Below, in pieces: positions 56,196 to 64,000 of a stretch of 64,000 nucleotides of DNA. The position numbers and the translations under genes were made by a program. The notes beneath the pieces were generated by a model. The model was given only the letters and a program-made list of their open reading frames with translations. It was not told the origin of the DNA and ran no database searches. Every line of letters starts with the position of its first letter. Positions within the stretch are counted from its first letter, which is position 1. The DNA is from Pochonia chlamydosporia 170 (Eukaryota; Ascomycota; Sordariomycetes; Hypocreales; Clavicipitaceae), in assembly GCF_001653235.2 (NCBI RefSeq), contig NC_035792.1:310001-374000 (forward strand), given 5' to 3'.

Positions 56196-59100
56196 GATGG
56201 ACTGAAATTGAACCGCTGTGATGAATGGTATAAAGTGGACGTAGCTGAATCATGTCTCGGCTATAGCAGATATGGGTGCGGATCTACTTTATTTATGTCG
56301 GATTGTTCCAACACTCTTATCTTGGGTCATAGGTTTTAAACGCGGGGCCCCATGGGCAACAATGGAGATAGGATAAATGGTTCGTCAAGATCCACTGAAC
56401 TCAACATGGATGGGATTATCTTCGCCGATCAGGCGGCATTGCGAAACTCAAGGTAAGATTTGGTGAAGAAGCTCGGTTCGTCGGTCATGTTGGACTATGA
56501 GTGACGTCCTTTTTCGGCGTTGAGTGTAAGTGGCAAGTTGTGCGAGTCAGACTGGGTGTTTAGCTTGGATAGCGTCGGCGGCAACATCGGCGTGTGATCG
56601 GAAACCACTTGCACAATGTTCCAGATAACGGCGGCTCGCCGAGGTGGGTCAGACATCCTCCAGAGTATTGGAATTCTGCTCCAGTATACCGTGTACTTGT
56701 TTGCTGGTTTATGGTATGAACAAGACGTGTGCAATGGCTAGCTGGGATGTGAGCCATAGACTGACATATTCCGACATACTGCGAGGCTATGCATATCACG
56801 TATACTGCCCTTCCTGGCTACGAGTTGTCCTTTGTCCTCACCTCAATGTAGTTCGAATAAAGGAGATGTTTTCTTTTCTTGTCGGTTCAAAGCGGCTGCC
56901 GAGATGTGAACTAATGGCTTCATAGTTGCGGCCGTAGTCTGTGGCGGATTTCCAGATAAGAATCCTTCACAACTATTAAAATTCAGCATCATGTCTAAAG
57001 CTATGGACGTATTGAAACGTAGTTACGGCTCCACTGTATTAAACGGTTCTGTCGACAGGTATAGCTGGGCATGGGTAGCGGCTCTTGGATCGAGCTATTT
57101 TTGTCGTTGAGCCCTTTGCAACTGGGCGCTTACCTTAGACTTGTAGTCACTCGCTTTTAGCACGTTTAATACAACAACTGTGTTACCTTTCTATTACCTT
57201 TCAGTTACCCTATATTTAGCCTTCTTTCATGATTTCTTCGGCGAATAACTCGTTCTCAAGGGGATGGCGTACCTGTCTTTCTTAGTAAACTATGTTCCTA
57301 TTGTTAGAGTTGATCACAACGCACCCTTATCTTGGTTTGCACTGGTAACACTGGATTATGCGGGCGGAACAAGGCCGCTGAATCTGGTCTACTGATCCGC
57401 TTGGCTCGCAGATGCCGTGCACCAAGACTTCGATAATAGTGCAATGCCTCAGTCGAAAGGTTGGATTGCTTATTACACTACTTAATTCCATTCTAGCGCT
57501 GCCAATTAGTCCGATCCTTGCAAGTTCTCATGACTTCCTGGAGATCACAGGGCTGAGCTTGTGGGAAACCCAGAATCATCTGCAGCGATTTCCGGATTAC
57601 TTAGCTAAGGAGCCCGTGTTCAATGCATCAATCATCACGCATTTTGTTCGGCACAGGTCTCAAATGAGTGACTCTCTGAGTGATTAGCCACTGCTGAACG
57701 ACGTATCAAAAAGCCGTCGAGGCATTGTGTTGGCGATCTAAGCCTCAAATTTGGCGCAAGCCGTCTCGGAAAAATAACATTGACATTACATGCTCGGAAT
57801 CACACCGAGACGCCCCAGGAGACGGCGCATTGAGACATGGAACCATGGACACCGCCCGAAGTAAAAAAAAAAAAAAAAAAAAGAGGAGGATGAGGCGCAG
57901 AGAACAAGTAAAAACGACCCGCATCTAATGTTTCGTGCAGGGGCAACAAAGAGTATTTATAATAAAGTCATTGATGATAACTTACATAATTGGGGTCAAC
58001 CTGGATCTGGGAAGAAGCGGCACGTTGGCCATTTTATCAGCTCGAGGCTCCAACGATACTTGGTACCTGAAGTATGCCTTGATAGGCTGAAAGGGCCCAA
58101 TACTGATTAGATTGAGTTTGCCTCTCTACTCTGTGCATTGCTGTAGATGTCTTGCCTAAGCCTCCACAGCATGGATAGTAGATTGTCAAACAAAAGCAAA
58201 CTATGAGGTGACTTGGCAGATACTACTCTGTGCGCATATGCACGGTAACATCCGCAGATGAACAAATTTCTCTTGTGCTCATCTTTCCCAGTAATAGGGA
58301 GTATATTGGCATTGAGGCGCAAGCAGGCATCATGGCTGTTGCCGTGGCTTGCGATATCCTAAGCCATTCGCCATGTGTCATTCATGAATGAACGAGAACT
58401 GAGTTGCGTTGTCAAATGGGCGAAGTGCGTGCAGATATGCATGATACCACAAAATTCGAGACCACGGCAAAGATAGTAGAGCATTAACAATATGAGGGTA
58501 AAGAACGAGTTGGGCTGTACTTTTTGCTCGTAGACGTTGACATCTGCCGCTGCCTAGCCCCAATACTAATAAGTTTCAGAACTTAATGTTCTGTATCCGT
58601 TTGGAGGGAGGTGATGTCTCTGATGGCTACGGAGCACTTACTTTCCAAGAACACCTAAGACTGTAAGTGCTTTCATGCACTGACCTAGAAGGACAAAGAC
58701 ATCGTCGCTGTGTATCTCGTTCTCTATGTAGAGAAGCAACGAGAAGTAGCTATTTCTTAACGATTAGGCACGGATCCACGAAATTAAACGAAAATTGGAT
58801 TGTTCGTTTGGGTCTGGTACAAAATACAGTGGATCCCACTCTCGGTTAGTTAATTAATTAGTATCTTTTTGATTAAAATTTGGCTGCCAACAATTGACTG
58901 ACCTTTAGTATTATAAGATGCTTGAATAAAACAAACAACAAGCTACAAGGGCAAAAGCACCGCCGGTTATTTCATAACTCATCAAGGCGTGTAAAATATT
59001 GGCAAATGCTTTGTATACATTGTACTTCACGATTTGTCCCTGCGGCCTGTTTTGTCTTGTCTGACGTCTCAATATGCCGGGATGAAACAGTCTCAAATCA

Positions 59101-59476
59101 TACCGCATCTACATCTAGCCACGGGACACGACACGCCTACTTGTCCAAGAACAAACATCCGCCAAACGTGGTGGACGCCCGCTCGTCTGTTGGCACTCAT
59201 CATCGCCTCGATGACTGCATTGCGCCACGCCGCCTCACCTGGAAAGCGACATTAAACACGAAACTGACAAATGAATCGACGCCCATGTCTCGGGGATCGT
59301 CATCTTCCGGGGACATATTTAAGACACGGCAAAGAAACAATAGATTTTGACGGCGGCGTTATGTCTTGAATTCACTTCCGTCTCGCTCGTGGCATCGCCA
59401 GTTTCTGCTATTGGCTGCCCCAAGAAGAATGTTGAGCTGCCATCATCGATAAAATGTCGTCAAACCAGGCCAAGAA
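56196..59476. other. 3.3-kb gene-free interval
   Basis: No frame over about 145 codons and none with a domain. A poly-A run of about 20 occurs near 57863-57882. Around 58850 there is a short TTAATTAATTA stretch. It contains the Dal5-like promoter at the left and the ATP-grasp promoter at the right. No transposon ends, tRNA or rRNA were recognised. Confidence 0.5.
57863..57882 (+). repeat. Poly-A mononucleotide run
   Basis: About 20 consecutive A residues directly followed by a purine-rich GAGGAGGATGAGG stretch. It could be the tail of an old retroposed insertion, but no target duplication is seen. Confidence 0.7.
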
Positions 59477-60937
59477 ATGATGCAACCGACACACCACTCC
59501 CGTCCTCATTCGCTGTATCATCCGAACAAGACTCTGTCTTTAGACTACATGGCGCCTACCACTCCCACAGTTGTGCTAGACACAACGCTGCATGATCTTT
59601 ATCAGACCGACAACGAGACCGGCCAGCAGCCGACTCTGGTGTACGCTCCTTTCCACGTCTATCATCGGGGAGCTTTTACCAAATTCATTTACCATGCTGG
59701 GCTGCGTGTAAACCAGCCTGTGGCAACGAATGAGGACGTGGTGAAGTTGCGGCTCAGGACAACACCACAGCGACACCTCTTTGCAGCTGGGCGGATGCCC
59801 GTAGTGATCCTGACGTCGAGTGAGCGCAAGTCAGAGTTGGCAGACGATGCGGCGTCGATGGACGTTGCCAGCATGCAGAAGAGCAGTTCTCTGCTCCCGC
59901 GGGAACAACGACCAGATGTGACGTTTTGGCCAAAGCCGGACGATATCCCTCTGAGACCGGGCTCCGAGATTGCTTTGAGCCGTCCGACTGATTGTCTGTC
60001 GCATTTACCGCATCTCATCGACCCGGAAGTTCACTATGAGATTCTATCGAAGCGTGGGCTGGCGCAGTCAGGGCTACCGACGCCGTCGTCAATGATTGTT
60101 GATACGGTGCTCCGCCCAGACGAGATGCGTGACCCGAAGAAAACCTCTGTAGAGGCGGCTCGGATGCTGATGGCCGTCGATACGTACAAATTGCCATTCG
60201 TAGTGAAGCTGCCTCAGTCGTCGGGGAAAGGTACTTTTATATTGTCAAACGAGGAGGAGCGTGTCCAGCTCTCGGAAATGCTCAAACCGCAGCTGCAGCA
60301 AATGCTTGAGCAGACTACGGAAGCGAACCACCAGCTACACCCTTGCTCTCTAGTCCTGCAGGACTACATTGCTGGAAAAGTCGTGGCTCTGTCGCTGTTT
60401 ATTACGCGGAAAGGTCGTGCAATTTTTGTCGGTTGCTGCAAACAGAAGTTCAATGACGAGGGACAGTGGGCTGGTGGCTCTATATCTTATCCAAAACAAG
60501 CTGAGATGCGCCAGTTATATTCAGAATCCATGGAAAAGGCTGCTCTTTTTCTGCACCAAAAAGGATACTACGGACCAGCGGGTATAGATATACTCACCAG
60601 CCCGTCGGGAGAGCAGTACATCATTGACCTCAATGTTCGTATCACGGGAACGTTCAATCTCGGACTCGTCGCAGGACACTTCACCAAACGTGGCATGAAT
60701 AGAGCCATGGTGGAGGCTGCGTACTTTTCCTGTTCAAGGGTGAAGTTTGAGGAGATCTTTGCACGCGAAATGCGGGAGGGACGCATCATCATCACAGCTT
60801 GGACTTACGACGAGAGCCTAGAGCTGAGTTTTGGAGTCTTCATCATTGGAGGCAGCAACCAGGGGGAAATCAAGTGGCAGTTGATGCAGGTTCAGAACCA
60901 TGCGGTGTTGGGTCTGGACGCCATCGTGGAGTGTTAG
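59477..60937 (+). CDS. ATP-grasp domain enzyme
   Basis: This is a 486-residue intronless frame; an ATG at 59549 (MAPTTPTVVLD) would give 462 and has a good context. The ATP-grasp fold is visible from about residue 210: LPFVVKLPQSSGKGTFIL (nucleotide-binding Lys and glycine loop), SLVLQDYIAGKVVALSLF, and GPAGIDILTSPSGEQYIIDLNVRITGTFNLGL (metal-binding Asp and Asn, then Arg). Enzymes of this fold join a carboxylate to an amine or thiol through an acyl-phosphate, and standalone fungal members occur in natural-product pathways. The N-terminal 200 residues match no domain I can name. No signal peptide. An MFS exporter gene follows 408 bp downstream on the same strand, supporting a small biosynthetic unit. 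Confidence 0.85.
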   Translation: MMQPTHHSRPHSLYHPNKTLSLDYMAPTTPTVVLDTTLHDLYQTDNETGQQPTLVYAPFHVYHRGAFTKFIYHAGLRVNQPVATNEDVVKLRLRTTPQRHLFAAGRMPVVILTSSERKSELADDAASMDVASMQKSSSLLPREQRPDVTFWPKPDDIPLRPGSEIALSRPTDCLSHLPHLIDPEVHYEILSKRGLAQSGLPTPSSMIVDTVLRPDEMRDPKKTSVEAARMLMAVDTYKLPFVVKLPQSSGKGTFILSNEEERVQLSEMLKPQLQQMLEQTTEANHQLHPCSLVLQDYIAGKVVALSLFITRKGRAIFVGCCKQKFNDEGQWAGGSISYPKQAEMRQLYSESMEKAALFLHQKGYYGPAGIDILTSPSGEQYIIDLNVRITGTFNLGLVAGHFTKRGMNRAMVEAAYFSCSRVKFEEIFAREMREGRIIITAWTYDESLELSFGVFIIGGSNQGEIKWQLMQVQNHAVLGLDAIVEC

Positions 60938-61345
60938 ACAAGTTGAAAAGCGGGTTCGAAGACTGAGTAAAGCAGATAGACAAAATTTTGGCGCAATAAA
61001 CCTTCGTGTTTGCCTTGATTTGAGTTCCGTGACAAGCTCGGCGTACGGGTCCTGGAGTATTTCATCTACCGGCCAGCCATAACGCGGCGAGAAATGTGAC
61101 GTATGCGAATATTGTCTGAGACAATGTAGGGCATCAAAATTAGCATGCGCTGCATAGACTCATCCTAATAATTCAGGTGACAAAGCGGTGAAGTCATGCC
61201 CTCCAGGCTGTTACCTCGCAGAAGTACTGGTGCTTTCCCGAATTCAACATTCAGTTGTCTCATCTCAATCCAAGGCGAACCCGACCGAAGTAACGACACG
61301 GCGAAAGCAAATTAGGCCATTGTTTCGGCTCATAAAGAGGAAGGT
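60938..61345. other. Intergenic between ATP-grasp and MFS genes
   Basis: This is the 3' flank of the ATP-grasp gene and promoter of the MFS gene. No coding frame or repeat seen. Confidence 0.45.
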
Positions 61346-63034
61346 ATGGCATCCTGCTCGGACACGGGAGGCAGCACCAGCAAGAATGAGGACGACAAAG
61401 CAGCTTCTTGGGTGGCGATGCCACAGAAGCAGCAGCTCGCCCTCATCGTGATGGCGAGGTTCTGCGAAACGATAGCCGATGGCAGCCTTCAGAGCTTCAT
61501 AATATTCCAGCTGCGGTCATTTATGCTGCCCGACGGCTCTGCGCCGAGCACCGCCATGGTGGCTCTCCAGCTTTCCTTGCTACGGGCGAGCGTCGCGACG
61601 CCGCAGCTCGTTACTTCAACGCTTTGGGGTGTCCTGGCCGACCATCCCCGTATTGGACGGAAACCCGTCATAGTCTTCGGTCTTGCGACGGCCGGAGTCG
61701 CCAGCTTGGGCTTGGCCTTCACGAGGAGCTTCGTCGGCGCGGTGCTCTGTCGGATGCTCGTCGGATTGGCGAATGGCAACAAGCCTGCAATGAGAAGCAT
61801 GATCAGAGAGATTAGCGGGGACAAATTCGAGTCGCGAGCCGTGTTGCTGCTCCCGATAGCTTTCAATATTGGATCCATTGTCGGACCAGTGCTGGGCGGG
61901 CTTCTCGCTGAGGGGGCTGTGAATGGATCACCGTGGTTGTCCAGATGGCCTTTTGCATTGCCAAACGTGGTTAATGGAATAATGCAGATGAGTTGTGCGG
62001 TCCTCATAGCGTTTCATCTCCGAGAGACTCTCAGCGACGCCAGCAAGTCAAAATGCAAACGTGGACGACGCGTATACACGTCCATGGTCCCTGAATGGGC
62101 CAGGCGACTCTATGGTCGGTATTTCCAGCGGAAACAGCAGTATGAGTTACTTGAGAACCTGGAGCAAGAGATGGAGGAGAGGGGAGAATGCGAAACAGCC
62201 GGAGCACCCAAGCTGGATGCGAAGAAACGATACGTTAGCATATGGACGCGGCGCTTGGGTTTGACGCTCGCTGCCCGCGCACTGCTGGTGATGCATATAT
62301 TTTCGTATCCGGCACTTCTACTTGTCTTCACGTCGACACCACGGTACCAACCAGTCGATGCGTCTGCAACGACGACGACGGCTGCCTCAGCGGTGGCAGA
62401 GGGCAACGTCAGGACCAACGGCACTTCGGCCTATATTCCTGTTCCTGCTGGCTACCATCCACACGCGCCATTCACCTTTACGGGCGGTCTTGCATTCAAG
62501 CCGCATGACCTCGCTGCCGTGTTTGCGATCCGTGGCCTCGTGGGTCTGCTGCTGCAGCTCCTATTCTTCCCGTATCTGCGAGATGTCTTTGGCACCCTCC
62601 GACTGTATCGCTACGCTCTGCTCGTCTTCCCCGTGACGTATTTTGTCACGCCGTATCTGGCCACTATCAAGTCCTCGACGCTGCCACCGTTGCCCTCATC
62701 TGGCGTCTCGCTCTGGGTTATGGTGTCAGCCATTCTGGTGATTCAGTCAACAGCTCGTTCGCTTGCTCTGCCAGCCGGGTCGATGCTCCTCAACGCAGCG
62801 TGTCCGGATAGGTCAGTTCTCGGTACGGTTAACGGCATCGGCCAGAGCGTCTCATCGGCGGCTAGGGCCATCGGTCAACTGATGATGACAGGTTGGCTGT
62901 ACGGCGTTGGCCTGAAGGTTGGCATGGTCGGTATAGCGTGGTGGGCCATGGCGGGAGTGGCCACGGCGGCTGCGGTGGCAGCGGCGTGTGTTCCGGTTGA
63001 ACCCTCTAGTGAGAAGAGAGAATCGAGTACATGA
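61346..63034 (+). CDS. MFS transporter, ZIFL/DHA1-type
   Basis: This is a 562-residue intronless frame with about 12 TM helices. Landmarks are LIVMARFCETIADGSLQSF in TM1, the loop 2-3 motif GVLADHPRIGRKPVIVFG (G-x-L-x-D-x-x-G-R-K), FGLATAGVASLGLAFTRSF, the TM4-5 GLANGNKPAMRSMIREI region, and NIGSIVGPVLGGLLAE (motif C-like G-x3-G-P-x2-G-G). A long hydrophilic loop of about 90 residues lies between TM6 and TM7 and a polar Thr/Ala/Ser-rich loop follows TM7. The type resembles fungal drug/H+ antiporters of the plasma or vacuolar membrane. Its place after the ATP-grasp gene suggests export of that pathway's product. Confidence 0.88.
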   Translation: MASCSDTGGSTSKNEDDKAASWVAMPQKQQLALIVMARFCETIADGSLQSFIIFQLRSFMLPDGSAPSTAMVALQLSLLRASVATPQLVTSTLWGVLADHPRIGRKPVIVFGLATAGVASLGLAFTRSFVGAVLCRMLVGLANGNKPAMRSMIREISGDKFESRAVLLLPIAFNIGSIVGPVLGGLLAEGAVNGSPWLSRWPFALPNVVNGIMQMSCAVLIAFHLRETLSDASKSKCKRGRRVYTSMVPEWARRLYGRYFQRKQQYELLENLEQEMEERGECETAGAPKLDAKKRYVSIWTRRLGLTLAARALLVMHIFSYPALLLVFTSTPRYQPVDASATTTTAASAVAEGNVRTNGTSAYIPVPAGYHPHAPFTFTGGLAFKPHDLAAVFAIRGLVGLLLQLLFFPYLRDVFGTLRLYRYALLVFPVTYFVTPYLATIKSSTLPPLPSSGVSLWVMVSAILVIQSTARSLALPAGSMLLNAACPDRSVLGTVNGIGQSVSSAARAIGQLMMTGWLYGVGLKVGMVGIAWWAMAGVATAAAVAAACVPVEPSSEKRESST

Positions 63035-63563
63035 TGTATGATGTGACATGTCAAAAGGTCATATGGTGTTGCAGGATGTGTCGTTGGTTTGCGATGCGTT
63101 AGGTGCGTTGTAGGATGGGGGGAAAGTCTGTCTCCAATGGTTACCATGAGTGATGAGAGAGACGCAGCGAGCAGAATTAGGTCTCATATGTCTAAGACTA
63201 AGCCGAATACATGTTTGAGAATTTGTGCATTTGAATGTAGGAGTTAAAAGCATAACATCGTGTGTGATCACGGCTTCGGATCGATGAATGCGACCAGACA
63301 GCCTTGAAGGTTTGACATCTTCAATGTTGGCATGAATGAAGATTGAACGAGACATTCGTAAATTTTTATCCAATCAGAGGCAGGGAATCCCTGGACGCCT
63401 GGGCTGGCTGTGACATGACGGGCCGCCCCGCTCGCCCAATGTTGCCCGCCTTGAAGTCTGGTGACATTCAACTTCGTCTCTTGGCACAATCGTCCAAATT
63501 TGAGATCCTAGTGGCCCGTTGCCCATTTGTTGGCCGAGGCGGCATTTATCCAAATTATTTGTC
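63035..63563. other. Intergenic
   Basis: This contains the 3' flank of the MFS gene and the promoter of the NLR at the window edge. No gene, repeat or RNA seen. Confidence 0.45.
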
Positions 63564-64000
63564 ATGCCTACGCTGGGGGACACAAAACCAACAGACGAGA
63601 CAGACTCCAGCACCCTAGCCGCCAGCGAAGACGGTTCTGTTGCCGAGAAGCAGGGGAAATGGGCGGCAGCTCTCCGTGCCTTGAGCGACGAGGATCGTCA
63701 GTTATTTGAGAACCTACATCTAGATGCTCAGAAGCCTGCTTTGAGTGTGCTGCAAGATGTCCTCGCAGCAACTAATGAGAAGAAGGAGGAATGCGTGAAG
63801 AAGAGGATCAAGGTGAAGATCAAGGGCCGAGAGATTGTCATTCGTGATGTGCTCGACAAGATTTCTGCTTGGGTTACAAAGTTCATTGTACGCCGTCCAA
63901 ACATTTTACCTATTTCATGACCAGCTCACATGCTTACAATATGGTATTCTCTGGGTTTAGAGTATAGGTGATGTTATCGTTCAGTACGACCCTGCACATG
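63564..64000 (+). CDS. NLR/STAND protein, 5' end only (NACHT N-terminal domain)
   Basis: Exon 1 is 63564-63887 (108 codons). A 73-nt intron (GTACGC...GTTTAG) leads to an exon starting 63961 that runs off the window. The joined sequence reads WAAALRALSDEDRQLFENL, LSVLQDVLAATNEKKEEC, GREIVIRDVLDKISAWV and, after the splice, SIGDVIVQYDPAH. This is the helical N-terminal domain found before NACHT in many fungal STAND proteins, where IxVQYDPxHAALPWAG follows. The C-terminal repeats and the NACHT itself lie outside the window. It is the second NLR locus here. The ATG at 63564 is the only good start. Confidence 0.85.

Noticed and set aside
57412..57687. 91-codon plus frame with a hydrophobic stretch
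   Set aside because: No homologous motif, weak start and placement in a gene-poor interval; not enough to support a secreted peptide.

Overview
The window is nuclear DNA of a filamentous ascomycete (Pezizomycotina). A Sordariomycete, probably in Hypocreales, is my inference from the gene set. The evidence is many short introns of about 48-190 nt with GTAAGT-like donors and CTAAC-like branch sites, fungus-specific families (Zn2Cys6 regulator, rhodopsin-like membrane protein, Mtf2, NLR/STAND proteins), and a repeat block decayed in the manner of repeat-induced point mutation (RIP). I recognise 24 protein genes and no tRNA or rRNA. Coding spans below are from start codon to stop codon, and splice sites were placed by reading frame and consensus.

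1-30 kb is a gene-dense core: a four-TM protein, a bacterial-like papain-fold protein, GNA1, a transaldolase family member, a short mannose-6-phosphate isomerase-like cupin, a rhodopsin-like membrane protein, an alpha/beta hydrolase, an F-box protein, Cmr1, Mtf2, an FAH-family enzyme, a PLAC8 protein, an orphan, an isochorismatase-like protein lacking its catalytic cysteine, a GNAT acetyltransferase and a Zn2Cys6 transcription factor.

30.8-42.1 kb looks like an accessory self/non-self or immunity neighbourhood. It holds a large protein with a ZZ-like zinc finger and an NCQNF motif, a class 3 lipase, and an NLR made of an alpha/beta hydrolase, a NACHT NTPase and ankyrin-type repeats. A small AT-rich island lies inside it (36.2-36.8 kb).

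43-52.4 kb is a very AT-rich repeat graveyard with no open frame of 60 codons. I can still read Ty3/Gypsy integrase, reverse transcriptase and a gag zinc knuckle on the minus strand, an end-to-end Fot/pogo-type DNA transposon with TA target duplications, a second truncated copy, a hAT-like MITE with a perfect 8-bp target duplication, a six-unit tandem array of about 123 bp and an octanucleotide satellite. Stops and substitutions in the dead transposases are those expected from C-to-T and G-to-A change.

52.6-64 kb returns to genes: a secreted serine carboxypeptidase, a Dal5-type MFS permease, a 3.3-kb gene-free stretch, an ATP-grasp enzyme next to an MFS exporter (a possible small biosynthetic pair), and the 5' end of a second NLR/STAND protein that runs off the right edge. 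The most notable material is therefore the two NLR loci, the zinc-finger/NCQNF protein with the lipase beside the first NLR, and the transposon nest between the NLRs.
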